Of a stretch of DNA of 64,000 nt, positions 1-11,175 are shown piece after piece. The notes beneath the pieces were generated by a model, which had not been told where the DNA came from, made no database searches, and saw only the letters and a list, made by a program, of their open reading frames with translations. The DNA is from Akebia trifoliata (taxonomy: Eukaryota > Streptophyta > Magnoliopsida > Ranunculales > Lardizabalaceae), in contig CM030714.1 of NCBI GenBank assembly GCA_017979445.1, positions 16,735,892 through 16,799,891 on the forward strand, written 5' to 3'. The position numbers and the translations under genes were made by a program. How positions within the stretch are numbered: position 1 is the stretch's first letter; each line of letters begins with the position of its first letter.

Positions 1-935
1 TCCCTTACTAGAACTGTGTCTGTGCCCTCCATTCTTACCATTCGAAGATTTTTTTGTGTGCTCACGCTCATGTTGCTACGAGTAGCCCTTCGAGTGAGGG
101 TGTACATTATGTTGGCTTCCTTCCGCGAGAGTATAATCAGTCAACTGCTCGACTGCTATAATTGCATACACGAGATCTTGCACACGTTGCCTTTGGAGCT
201 CTGTCTGAACCCAAGGCTTGAGTCTTTCTTAAAATGAGAACATCTTGTCTTTCTCTGACATGTCACAGATATCAAACATCAAGGTGGAAAAGTGTTTGAC
301 GTAATCGTGAATTGTACCTGTCTAATGGAGTTGCCTCAACTTTCTGCAGGTAATGAAATTCACGTTCTCTGGTAGAAATTGGTGCTTCAACTCTCTTTTG
401 AGGTCCTCCTATGTATTGATAGAACATTAGCCACATTCCATCTCGGTGTATTTTATTCACCACTATAGTTTGGCGTCAGCTGCAAGATATATAGAAGCGG
501 TTGTTACCTTTACCTCTTCTGAATCCGGACGAGCTGCTCGGAAGTATTGTTCCATATCAAATAGGAAATTTTCAAGCTCTTTCGCATCGTGAACACCATC
601 AAAGGTGCGTGGCTCGGGGACTCACAAACACGAGAAAAAAACATCACTACTGGTAGGCCGGTCATCACTACCTTTGTAGTAAACTCCATAATCTGTTCTT
701 TTAAGTTGGCTAGGAATCCTCGGGTATCTTCCTCGAGGTCAACTATTCTAGCTCTGAGGGTCACGGATTCTTCTTCCAACGTGTTCTGAAAATCATATAA
801 TTGCGCAATACCATCAACGAGATCAGATAGCATGGCCATCTTATCTTCGAGTACCTCAATACGTTCCTTCCTTGTACATGGTGGTGGTGTGTTTAGAGTA
901 AGTTGATCTGCGGTACTTTTCTCTCTTCTTGCCAT
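1..935 (-). pseudogene. Gypsy gag, N-terminal part, frameshifted
   Basis: Gag forms the structural particle of the retrotransposon. The minus frame opens with an ATG at 935 (MARREKSTADQ...), about 100 bp after the primer site, and gives a Lys/Glu-rich, coiled-coil-like N-terminus (residues 20-90). Near 610 the open frame loses the family pattern, but a neighbouring frame at about 510-610 encodes the conserved gag stretch resembling 'PEPRTFDG...ELENFLFDMEQYF', so a frameshift is present. A further piece with the family's 'FxxLRQ'-like region is at 272-463. The gene is interrupted and truncated by the window edge, so its C-terminus and zinc knuckle are not visible. Family assignment is firm at the level of plant gypsy gag. 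Confidence 0.75.
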
Positions 936-1038
936 CGTTCACGTGAACTAAATAGAAACTGGGAAAAGAACTTGGGGATCAAACCAAGGTAAACCTGAAC
1001 CAACGTGGTTGAAATACCAACTTTATTCTAGCAACTAT

Positions 1039-1050
1039 GCTCTGATACCA
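1039..1050 (-). other. Primer-binding site (initiator tRNA-Met)
   Basis: On the minus strand TGGTATCAGAGC lies two bases inside the LTR end. This is the standard plant primer-binding site complementary to the 3' end of initiator tRNA-Met, used to prime minus-strand DNA synthesis. Confidence 0.92.
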
Positions 1051-1052
1051 AT

Positions 1053-1480
1053 TGTCACGGCCGTGTTCTTTCGAAGAGAGGTCGTGCAGTGCAAGCGGGT
1101 GCTAATCCACAAGCAAACCTGTAAAAATGATTGTACACAAAAAATGTAGCTAGCAAACAAGTAAACGAGGCAACATAAGGTAAAGTCCGAAGGTAACTTT
1201 GTTGATGTAATATTGATTACACGGTGTAACGCGTTACAAAAGCATAAAGGTGCGTTACAAAACAATAGATTATCCTATGACATGCGGGATTCCATGTAGC
1301 TTGGTTCGAGGGCTTCAGTCAATGTGGGTGTAGACCGAGGATTGGGAAGCACTAGACACCCTTCCTACAAGGATGCTACTATTCATTCTCTAGGTTTCCA
1401 GAAGGAAACATCAAAAGTGGAGGCCGGTCATACTCCCTTTATTACAAAAATGCCACTAAGCTAATAGATATGCCCTGACA
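1053..1480 (-). repeat. 5' LTR of the minus gypsy element
   Basis: About 428 bp bounded by TGTCACGG at 1053 and CCCTGACA at 1480, giving the inverted TGTCA/TGACA termini expected of an LTR. One end abuts the primer-binding site with a 2 bp spacer. The outer boundary is inferred from the inverted ends; the partner LTR that would confirm it lies outside the window. Confidence 0.75.
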
Positions 1481-1621
1481 CGGGGCTGACATGGTTTCAT
1501 ATTGTGCCTTACATAATATTACAAGGGTGCTCCCGGGTGACTCCGGGGCGAACTACACCTAAACTCTAGGTGTCAGAGTACATGGCCGTTATAGGGGAGC
1601 GGGGGGTGTGGAGAAAATTCT

Positions 1622-1815
1622 TTAAATAAAAGAAGGATGGAAGTCTAATCTTCTCTTGACTGGAGAAAGATTAGATTTTCTTTAGGGTACTAAAGAGGAA
1701 CTGAAGAGAACCCATCTTGTCCATTGGGATAAGGTTACAAAACCATTAGAGGAAGGGGGGCTTGGTATTCAAAAAGTACAAGACATCCACAAGGCTACTA
1801 TGATGAAATTAGCAT
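1622..1815 (+). pseudogene. LINE reverse transcriptase remnant
   Basis: One plus-strand frame reads through the conserved tail of plant non-LTR (L1-type) reverse transcriptases, with the pattern HLVHWDKVxKPxxxGGLGI followed by an alanine/lysine helix, at about 1712-1813. Just upstream the usual 'FLWG' motif is present, but its Trp codon is TAG (about 1683). The 5' part is unrecognisable and the 3' end is cut exactly where a CACTA terminus begins. It is a dead fragment. Confidence 0.75.
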
Positions 1816-2375
1816 CACTATTACAAAAATGACTTTTAATGACTCTTGCAAAAAAAGGAATTGATTAAGGTTTATTAAAAAACCATCATCTAATGTCTAA
1901 TTTTAATGTGATTTTTTTAAAAAAATTTCGATGATCGTTATTTGCAAAAGCGTCATCGAAAGTCTAAACCTTTAATGATAGTTCTTAAAAATATCGTCAT
2001 CGTTGATTGTAGATGACATGTTTTGACCCAACCGTCTTATGTTCAAAATATTAAATAACATTTTCATATGAAAACGTCATGTAATGTATCCAATCTTGAC
2101 ACCAAATATAATCCAAAATAATATTATAAATAAGAGAACATTTTTTAATAAAACCATCATCGAATATGATATACATATGATGTCAGTTTTATAATAAGAT
2201 GACAATTTATTGATAAACCGTCATCGAATATAGCACAAATAAATAAAATGACAGTATAATACAAAACCGTCATGTAATGCTTAAATGTATACTAAATAAA
2301 AATAATTGGCGCAATAAATTTGGCACGATTAGTTAGAATAAATAAGACGACAAGATTTTAACAACTATCATCTAA
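1816..2375 (+). mobile_element. CACTA-type DNA transposon end with subterminal repeats
   Basis: CACTATTACAAAAATGAC at 1816 matches the CACTA-superfamily terminal inverted repeat. Inside it about nine degenerate copies of a motif like AACCGTCATCGAAT recur every 40-90 bp (near 1882, 1950, 1990, 2030, 2065, 2150, 2215, 2265, 2360). These look like the subterminal repeats bound by CACTA transposases. No transposase and no opposite terminal repeat were found, so the right boundary is approximate and the element is probably truncated or non-autonomous. Confidence 0.7.
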
Positions 2376-3420
2376 GTAGATAGTTTCTTTAAAAAAACAT
2401 ATTATTTACTAAGTTGTTAAGGTAACGCATCAAGCTGTAATATCTAAAACATGATATGTTTCATAGTGTCATAAAGAAAAAAAATCTAGGAACTTTGGGA
2501 AAAAACTTAAAAAAAAGCTAATTTTAACTATTAAATTTTAAATGTAAAATTGAGAGTTTTGAAGCCGTTCAGTCAACAAGTTTGATCAAGCTCTAGAAAT
2601 AAAAATTTATTATTATTATTTTTTAATTTGATATTTCAATGAAATCAAGAAGGCTGTGGTGGTTTTGGATAGCCAATATTATTATGCATGTTGGCTCAAC
2701 AACCCATAATAAGATTTCATAACTTACTACGTTAGTAAGTCTAGTCAAATTTAAAAAAAAATATATAGGGGGGTTTTATTTAAAAAATGAACAAACTTCT
2801 TTCTCTGTTGTTCACGCCCAAACCTCTCCAGCTCTCTCTTTGTCTCTCACGATTGCTTTAATCCTAGGCTGCTTCAGGTGAAGATCGAAGGTACGCTTTC
2901 CTGATATTTTGACTTGATATCGTGCAAGTATTTGATTTTTGAACTGGAAATCTTGACCTAGATTGGGGTTTTTACACGACTCAATTTCTCTCAAATTGGT
3001 AAGATCAGTAGAATGTAGTGGAGATCCAAGGTCAAATTTACGCAGTTAATTTGTTACTTGACATAACTTAGAGGGGATTCTAAGTGCATCAATTTGTACC
3101 ATCTAAAACATGATCTGATGGCAAAAGATTAGAAAGCAAGAAATTTAGATTTTGAAAAAAAAATGGAAAATTAAAAGTTGATTTTCAACGTTGAATTTCA
3201 GTTTTAAATGTGGAACATCGTAGCCATCCATTTTTTATAACAATGATCAAGATCCAAAAGGCTTTCTTTCTAAAAAAAAAAAAAACCTTTTTTTTTTTTT
3301 GAAATCTAGGAGTTAATTGTGTTGGAGTTTTTTATTTGACAATCCAAGTGGGGCCAACGACATTGAGTAAGATGCATTATCTTACTAATTTGGTCATGAT
3401 AGGGCGACCCGAAAAGTGGG
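2376..3420. other. Intergenic, no recognisable gene
   Basis: AT-rich sequence with poly-A/T tracts (for example 3271-3300). A CT-rich stretch at 2795-2880 followed by a possible GT donor resembles a plant 5' untranslated leader, but no coding exon follows. I see no transposon signature here. Confidence 0.4.
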
Positions 3421-4299
3421 TTTGTTAGTAACGAACATATACCGCAAGGAATCTTGATAAATTAATTGAGTGCTGATTTTTGAATTCAACCTGACAGGGG
3501 GACTCAAAACTCACCGACATGGCATGGGCACCTGTAGACACCTCATTTTTGTACTCGCCTGATTAATCAACTCGTCACCCGATCGCAACGGTTCCTAATG
3601 ATGGATGTCTATTCCAATGCTTTATTTTGTTACCAGATATGTTTAGAAATCCAGATGAGTTATCTCGAACTGACAAAACTTAGAAACCGCGCTATGCTAG
3701 GAAAATACGATCCCAGAAACATAGAAATCATCATCTTGCATACCACAAAGAAGTTTCACGATAAAAATCGCTAAAAATGATCAAATTACCAAAATACCCC
3801 TAACATCAAAACAACCCTAGAGCCTACGTTACGATTAGGAAAACTCATTCAAACACATAAAAAAATAAATCGAAACCAAATAAATCATTTCGCCAATTTT
3901 CACAGAATTCGACAAAATTATGAAAATGCCCCTCATAAAGTTCACGACCATTTCATACAAAAAACATCATAAATGACAAAAACTAATATTCCCATTGAAT
4001 TCCTTATGAAAAACTGATTCCAAAACATCCTGGAACATTGAAAAATGACTTAAAACGTAAACAATCCTCTCCGAGGGTAAAACGGTAATTTTACAATTTT
4101 AATAATTAAAAATTTTGAAATTAATAAATAAATCATTAAATAATGTAAAGTGAAACATTAATAAAATTAATTTAAAAATTTGAATAAAAAAATTGATCAA
4201 TCAGGCTTTCAGGCAAAATTATTGATGGTTGCCAGGATATTTATTCAAATACCCCTCCATCTGGGGGCCCAAAGACTTAAAGATATAATAAAAGGGGGT

Positions 4300-4640
4300 T
4301 CTCAAAAAATTAAAGTCAATCAAGTAAGACTAAAGTCAACCTTAAAGTCAATCAAGTAAGACTAAAGTCAATATATTAAAAGCCAACCAAGAAAGACTAA
4401 AGTCAAAGTATTAAAGTGAATCTCATAAGACTAAAGTCAAAACCCTAAATCAAAATCCTAATCTAAACTAATCAAGTTAATCTCATAAGACTAAAGTCAA
4501 AACCCTAAATCAAAACCCTAATCTAAACTAATCAAGTCAATCTCATAAGACTAAAGTCAAAACCCTAAATTAAAACCCTAAAGACTAAGTCAATCTCATA
4601 AGACGAAAGTCAAAACCCTAATTAAAACTCTAAAAGAAAT
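4300..4640 (+). repeat. Short tandem repeats inside LTR F1
   Basis: About 60-bp degenerate units built from AAGACTAAAGTCAA and AAACCCTAA blocks precede the LTR TATA box. AAACCCTAA resembles a telomere-type motif, but it is embedded in longer units and does not form a telomeric array. Confidence 0.6.
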
Positions 4641-4672
4641 CCTAATCAAATCCTAATGCTTCTAAAAAACTT

Positions 4673-4681
4673 TATAAATAG
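4673..4681 (+). promoter_or_regulatory. TATA box of LTR F1
   Basis: TATAAATAG preceding a CT-rich stretch, about 600 bp before the LTR end. This is the likely core promoter of the family; activity of this solo copy is not known. Confidence 0.6.
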
Positions 4682-5962
4682 GAGCCTCCACATCCTATTT
4701 TCGTATCAAAGAAAAAACCCTAGAAAAAGTAGGTGAAAAAGCCTCCATAACCTCCCCAAAACCCTAATTTTGAAGCCCCAACTCCTTACCTAACACCCAT
4801 ACTTCGATTTTAGCTTGAAAAACACCTAGAAGACTTTCAAAAACACCCCAGAATCTATAACAAATTCAAAGAATCCAAATCCAAGAAGGAGATACCTTAC
4901 CTCGAAAATCAGAAATCAGATCCGGAGACAGATCGAAGTAATGAGTACAGTACAATGAGTAGTTTCATCAGATCTGAGGGAATAGAACCTTTGCATATCG
5001 AAGGTAAAATTTCTGTTATCTTTTATCTAGGCTTTGTCATTAGCAATGTAATCTTATTTGGGATAAGTAGAGATCGGCATTGGCCGGGCAGGGTTGGTGC
5101 CTAACACCTTCCAACCCCGTAATGTGATCCCCGGATTCAATTTTTTTTCTGTAGTAGATTAATTTTTTTATCCGTTTAGAGTCAGTATTCGGTTCCTAGA
5201 CCGTAATAACTAGGTGGCGACTCCCAAACCTCAAGGGTCAAAAGCGGATCCGCACACCCCACGGATCGAGGGCACTTTCAGCACCGTAGATCCTGTCCAT
5301 CGGGATATACAACCGACCTGTCATTAACAGTTGTGTATCCCATGGTAGAGTTGTGTATCCCAAAAAAAGAATTTACGATTTTTTGCTCATGACACGTCAG
5401 TAAGTTTTGGAGTCCGGTTGTTAGGTTGAGTTCAAAAATCATTAGTCAAATTGAGTGTTAATTTTTGAACTAAACTTGATAGGGGGGCACAAAACTCACT
5501 GATGTGGCATAGGCAAAGAACCATATAGATTATGTCCCTCGAGATACACAACCGACCTACCATTTGCAGTTGTGTACCTTGAGGTACAATTGTGTATCCC
5601 AAGCGAAATAATCAACTATTCTTTGTGCATAACAGGTCAATGAGTTTTTGAGTCCGGCTATCAGGTTGAGTTAAAAAATCATTAGTCAAATTGAATGGTG
5701 ACTTTTGAACTCAACCTTACGAGGGGACTCAAAACTCATCGACATGGCATGGGCAGAGATCTGTAGGCAATCGACCTTCAATCTGTAGTTGTGTATCCCG
5801 AACGAAAGAATCCACGATTCTTTGCACATGACATGTCAGTGAGTTTTTGAGTCCGGTTGCTAGGTTGAGTTCAAAAATCATTAGTCAAATTCATTGCTGA
5901 TTTGAACTCAACTTGACAAGGGGAATCAAAACTCATCGACGTAGCATTGGGAAGAAAATTGT

Positions 5963-6900
5963 TGATCAGTTTCTCAAAATATTGATTTATCAGTATTTTT
6001 TCATGGTATTTATCTTGATTTTCGTCCTTATTTTATTAAATTAGATAAATAAGTATGTTAAGCCTCAATTTATCACATTTCATGTTATACCATGTTAATT
6101 AAGCTTAATTACACAAAATAATTATAAATATCAGAAAACTGATATTTAAATCAAGCAATCAGTCGAAAATTGATATCTAGATATTTTCATATCAATATGG
6201 CATAGTCCACCTCAGTTGGATTACCCTAGAATTGTTCCATTTTGCTTCGTACGTAAGATTTTACACAAGAATGCTGGCTATTATTTTTGGATCCTTCGAG
6301 AGCACCTCAAGTCTATAAATAGATCATTTTTCCAATTAGGAAAGAGTCTTTTGGTACTTGTCCCTTCTCTCTTCTCCACCCAATGCTCTTGGTATTTTCT
6401 TTGTAATTTTCATTTTTTTACTTAGATTTTATTTTAGCAACTTCTACAATTTCTAAAGGAGATAGTATATTTTGGTTACCGTGAATACAAGTGTTATTTA
6501 TTTTACTTCTTTTTGTATCCTTGTCATGACCATAGGCTAGATTCCCTCCATTAGTGAGAGGAAGAAGTCTAGGAAAAGTTTTAATTATGTGTTATTTCTT
6601 TATCCTTCCGTGTTCTTTATAATGTTTATAGGATTCATTTCAAGGTTTTATCCAACTCTATTGGATCAAAGTTGTAGATGAATTTTTACACTTTATATAC
6701 TTAACTTAGATGTTTTATGCTTAGATAAAATCAAGATAGAACATTTTGGTGGTAGGGACTTCACACATTAATGAGTGAAGGAGTCCTAATTATAATGTTT
6801 TCTCAAAAAACTTCATGTCATATCTTCCAACCAAAGGAGCCCACACTAAGCCCTTGAGGTTGAGTGCAAAAAAGGATAAATTCAAATATAATTTTATTTG
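5963..6900 (+). repeat. Athila-like LTR, 3'-truncated, plus orientation (LTR B1)
   Basis: Starts TGATCAGTTTCTCAAAA and aligns by eye over about 930 bp with the reverse complement of 36433-37755. It also resembles the LTR of element A at 56437, for example the shared GTATTTATCTTGATTTT block near the start. A TATA box lies at 6314. Near 6900 it passes abruptly into gag sequence, so the LTR 3' end, leader and first half of gag have been deleted. Confidence 0.8.
6314..6321 (+). promoter_or_regulatory. TATA box of LTR B1
   Basis: TATAAATA in the position equivalent to the TATA boxes of the other Athila-like LTRs in the window (56818, 23713, and 37292 on the minus strand). Confidence 0.55.
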
Positions 6901-7549
6901 CTCAACGTATCTTAGTTTAGTTTATGCATAAGGGTCAATTCATGAACCAAACTTATAATTTTCTAGTTGAGCTAATCGAGAGTACTTAAAATTGAAGCAC
7001 TAATAATGGAGACTTTGATAAAAAAAAATCCTGTTAAGAAGTCAAGAATGTACGAGATGAAGGTAGATACTGATCTCAAAAATGTTATGTCCAATCTAAT
7101 GAGTAGTATGAACAATCTTACAAATAAGCAAGATACTTTCAGCATCTCAATATCTACTCCTCACTATCGTTCAGTTTCACAAGCTTCGATCAAGCAAACT
7201 TCTTTATGTATCTTGTGTGATAACAATCACCATTTGGTTGAATATTGTCCCAACTTACCATATATTAAAGTCAAACAGGCCAATGTTGTTAATGACTACA
7301 ATGCTTTTGGGAAGGCCACTCAAAATTCGTATAGTCAAACGTATCATCTAGATAATAGGTTTCATCCAAACTTTTTGTACAAACAAAACGAACCTACTCA
7401 ATTTATTCATTCGCCAGGTTACAATAGAAGTTATCCTAAATAAGTTGGTTCTTTTATGAACCAAGCCATTATTCCACAAGTCCCGTATCAATCTCGACAA
7501 TTTACTAAATGTAAAGCCATAATTCTAAATTTCATACCTAATTACAATA
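6900..7549 (+). pseudogene. Athila-like gag, C-terminal half
   Basis: Homologous throughout to gag of element A (about 59510-60160). The longest intact piece is 7006-7443 (145 codons). It carries a retroviral zinc knuckle CILCDNNHHLVEYC (CX2CX4HX4C, 7207-7248) that would bind RNA, followed by the Asn/Gln/Tyr-rich tail typical of this family. The first part (6900-7005) is recognisable but out of frame. It is joined on the left directly to LTR sequence and on the right, near 7550, to reverse transcriptase coding in the opposite direction, so it is a rearranged stub and not a functional gene. Confidence 0.85.
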
Positions 7550-9405
7550 TATTGCATAGTCCAAAGGATATGCGGTGATATGTGAAAGGACATGCGGTGA
7601 TATGCGAAAGTTCTGAAGGGACAAGTAAAAGTTTTCTCCTTATCGATAAGAGCAATGGGTATTTGGTTGTACTTGGAGTAACCATCCAAGAAGTAATAAT
7701 GATAATGTCTTGTTAGATACTCTAACATTTGGTCAATGAAAGGTAGTGAAAAGTGATCATTGGAAGTCATTGAGTTGACCTTTCTATAATCGATACACAC
7801 TCCATCCAGTTTGGACTCGAATAGGAATTAACTCATTATCTTGGTTCACTACCATAGTGAGACCAGATTTTTTGGAACAACTTGAATGGGACTCACCCAA
7901 CGACTATAAAAAATAGGGTAGATACCCATATTTAAGAGTTTCATTACTTCACTTCGGATTACATTTTTCATGATAAGATTTAGCCATCTCTAAGGTTCTA
8001 AAGAAGGTTTAGTGAAATCCTCTAGACGAATGTGATGCATTACCATAGATGAACTAATTCTCTTAATGTTAGTTATGATTTAACCAGTAGCTTCTTGATT
8101 TTCTCTAAAAACTTTAACGACTTTTCTCTTGGACTACACTAAGGTGAGAGGAAATTATCATAGGCAAAATTTAATTTTTACCAAGAAATGTGTATCACAA
8201 AGTCGTTAGAAGCACTTTGAGTTATAATTTAGGAAGATCAATTTGGGAAGGAATAAGAATGGAAGTACGAATAGGAAGATTTTTTACTTTTACGTGCCAA
8301 CACGTATAGTCTAAATAAATAACAGATTCAATCAAAGCATTGACTTCGCTTATGGGCTTTTCTATGTTAAAATCTTGACAAAAATGGGTTAAACATCTTT
8401 CTAGGGGATCAAAATATCCTAAATCTTGACACGTTTGATTGACTAGCATATCTAACATGTTCACTTCCTTCACATCATCATCTACATCAATTCATTGAAA
8501 ATTGTGGAAAATATTTAATTTGACTTTCATATCCCCAAATGTTAAAGTCATAATCTCGTTTTTACAATGAATGACTGTGTCAGAAGTTACTAAAAATGAA
8601 CGTCATAGGATTATGGGAACATAACTATGTGGATTAATAATTGGCTCTGTGCATAAGATAACAAAGTCAACTAAAAAATAAAATCCTTAGCTCTTACTTT
8701 CATATTTTCATTATACCTTTGGGAACCTTGATGGACCTATCGGCTAAACTCAAAGTGATATTGTTTGGGTTTCAAAACCCATAAACGTAATTGTTTATAA
8801 ACGGAATAAGATAAAAGATTCACACTCGCCCCTAAGTTTAAAAGACATTTTTCAACTACTTGATCTTCAATGTGAATGGAAATTGTCGGACATTTAGGAT
8901 ATTTAAGTTTTAGTGCAATCGTTTGCTAGATGAGAGATGAAGTTTGGGCTGCCATTATGACTTCCCGAGGTGTTTTCCTCTTAGCTGTGGTCAAATCTTT
9001 TAGAAATTTTGCATAAGAAGGTATTTGCTTAATGTCATCTAGGAATAGAATATTGAGGTGCATATTTTGAAAAACTTCGAGGACACCCTCAAATTGATTA
9101 CTCTTATTATTGTCTCTAAGGTAATGGGAAGATAGAACTTTTGGAATAAAGTTTTTCCAAATCTTTCTCCTTCTCCTTAAGAAATTTAACAATTTTTTTT
9201 ACTTGAACTTTGTCCTTTTTTGAAACATTATCTTCCTCGTCAATAGGCTGGACCTTATTATCCATCTTTTTTCTTGATCTTAAGGTGTAGATAACTTGGA
9301 TAGAGTTTTGTGGATCTCCAAAATGGCTTCCTACCTCGTTTTGACTTTTTAGTTTGTTGGGAACCGTAAATTGACCTCTAAGGTTAGAAATAGTTTGATT
9401 GGGGA
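7550..9405 (-). pseudogene. Athila-like pol (protease to reverse transcriptase), degraded
   Basis: Read from 9405 down, the frames match element A pol in order: the basic start 'LRSRKKMDNKVQPID' (about 9290), the conserved PSYAKFLKDLTTAKRKTPRE block (about 9010), a decayed protease (about 8900-8650), the MLDMLVNQTCQDLGYFDPL linker (8473-8222), and the reverse-transcriptase fingers and palm MCIDYRKVNSM...FLDGYSKYNQIPIA (7800-7590). There are many stops and frameshifts. The catalytic aspartate pair, RNase H and integrase are absent because the sequence ends at the inversion junction near 7550. A short duplication at about 7566-7605 repeats part of the motif before the junction. Confidence 0.85.
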
Positions 9406-11175
9406 TGCAAAACCCCAAGTTTTCGATTCGTATCTCAAGGAAAAATAAATAGTCGACGTTTAAGAAAATCTTCAAAGTGAGACTTAGGACAAAACTTTAA
9501 GATCTTTTTCTGATCATTTTTAATGAAATTTAACCTTACCATTGGATTCAAAATAATAAAAAAACATACTTAAACCTATAAGTACGCTCAAATGCAAGTC
9601 CGAACAGAAAATTTATAAAATCCTCGATTATCGAGTTGGACCAGGCTAAAATAATGACTTTTTACTAGAGCAAGAAATGTTAAGATTTGATCATACCCTT
9701 GGATTTGTAATGAAAAATTATAGAAAATAGACTATTTACTTATCATTTTTGGAGTCCAAAAAGTCGAATTATCGTCAAAAACGAAAACGACGTTAATTGT
9801 AGGATTCCATTGGGCCAAAAAAGTAAATTTTTGTTAGAGACATAATTTGTAGAATTTGATTATACCATTAGATCCATAACGAAAAATTAGACAACATAGA
9901 GTATTCTTTCGTCACTTTTGGAGTCTAGACGATCAATTTATTGTCGAATGAAACAATAGGTAAAATACCGATTTCGTTCTGCACTTATATAAATAATTTT
10001 TTTAATAAAAAACACTATTCACCATCATTCAATTTCATTAAAAATCAACCAACGAGTTTTAAAAAAATTTTTGATTTTCTTCCGAAGTTCAACCTTAGAA
10101 TTACCGTGAAAGATCTGTCTTCGACTTCCAACGTAGAAGGGAAAAACGTCTGCAACGTCATTTTCTACAAAACCCACCCAATTTCCTTCCGTTTTCTCAC
10201 CTTTTTCATCCCGTATCATAAAAAATCAACCGTAGATAATATGTGGGTTTCGAAACTTGAACCACAGATTTCATCTATTTTCAGGCCAAATCGTCCTCCA
10301 TCATAGGAGGGAGAAAAGACGACAACATCGAGATCTTCAAAATCACTGGGTCAAATTCAAAAATCTATTACCTCGAAGTTCGATTTACCTCAATTTTCAT
10401 GTCGATCGTCTCAATTTTCGTACATGCACTTCGATTCTATCTCACAAAGATAGTAAGGGACTCTCAATTTCTATTAGTAATCATAAATTATGAAAATTAC
10501 ATTTAAGATTTCATTAAAAATTTGTGATGTGTTTTAAAAAATATAGAATTCTTTTTTTTATTTTAAATTCACACCAGAACTTGCATGTTTGATATGTTTA
10601 ATTGTATGTTATAACAAATTATATTTGGATAAGATATTTCACCGGGTTATTTTCGCTAGTTGGGTTCTGTGCACTGCTCAGAACCTGTTTTCATATAAGT
10701 TTTGTAATTTTTTAATTTAAATGATAAAAATAAATTTCATAATTAGAAAAAAAAATGATTTAATATTCAATGAACTCATATTAAGTTGATGAATATCATA
10801 AAGTAAATATTTTGTTTGACAGATTGAAAACTACGAGAATTGAAAGGATATCCAGGGATAATGATTGTAATGCTGTGTGTAGGTTGGTGAAGGGATTGTA
10901 ATGCTATGTGTAGGTTGGTGAAGGGATATCTAGGGATAATGATTGGTTGCATGTTTATTTAAATTCTGTTGGCGCAGAGGCTCTGAATTCTATTATTTCT
11001 TTTAGGTCGGGTGTCCACAATTATATGGTAGGAAACTGAATATCCATTCTCAACCTTGTATTGTTAATTTCTCTTTTATTTTCAAATGAATATAATATAT
11101 ATATATATATAGTTATTTTGTGAGCTATTAAAGAGTTTGTGAATGCCTAAAGGGATAGTGCGTCATATCATCAGG
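9406..11175 (+). repeat. Solo Tekay-like LTR C', first part
   Basis: Begins TGCAAAACCCC, aligned with TGTAAAACCCCGAG at the start of the minus copy 33861-30939, and follows that copy to about 60% of its length. It breaks at 11175, where a younger element begins with TGTAATACCCC; its remainder resumes at 27305. The flanking 5 bp GGGGA (9401-9405) nearly matches AGGGA after the far end (28005-28009), and both outer flanks are element E. The open frames inside (for example 9941-10306) have no recognisable protein match and are treated as chance frames. Confidence 0.8.

Larger units (their letters stand above)
1..1480 (-). mobile_element. Gypsy LTR retrotransposon, 5' end
   Basis: Seen: in minus orientation an LTR with inverted ends TGTCA/TGACA (1053-1480) is followed by a tRNA-Met-type primer-binding site and a gag reading frame that leaves the window at base 1. 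The short LTR and immediate gag are typical of gypsy-superfamily elements. The rest of gag and all of pol lie outside the window. The clade cannot be fixed from gag alone; it differs from the Tekay, Athila and Tat copies elsewhere in the window. Confidence 0.85.
3533..5280 (+). repeat. Solo LTR, Tat/Ogre-like (copy F1)
   Basis: 1748 bp starting TGTAGACACCTCATTTTT and ending GGGCACTTTCA, flanked by a perfect 5-bp target-site duplication GCACC (3528-3532 and 5281-5285). No internal region is present, so this is a solo LTR left by LTR-LTR recombination. The same family recurs at 28205-29594 and as the 3' LTR at 48881-50459, where it follows a Tat-type integrase; the clade assignment rests on that copy. 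Confidence 0.9.
3421..5962. repeat. 200-240 bp tandem repeat, split by a solo LTR
   Basis: Degenerate units contain TCACCGACATGGCATGGGCA-like, GTTGTGTATCCC-like and AGGTTGAGTTCAAAAATCATT-like blocks. The last block recurs at about 5421, 5661 and 5861, and the first at about 3511, 5495, 5738 and 5938. The array is interrupted at 3533-5280 by a solo LTR. It has no coding potential. The nature of the parent repeat (satellite, or untranslated region of some element) is unknown to me. Confidence 0.65.

Noticed and set aside
4300..4640. Interstitial telomere (AAACCCTAA blocks)
   Set aside because: The blocks are embedded in longer 60-bp units and are not tandem heptamers.
9941..10306. A 121-codon plus-strand frame
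   Set aside because: It lies wholly inside a solo Tekay-like LTR, is not conserved as a frame in the related LTRs, and resembles no protein family.
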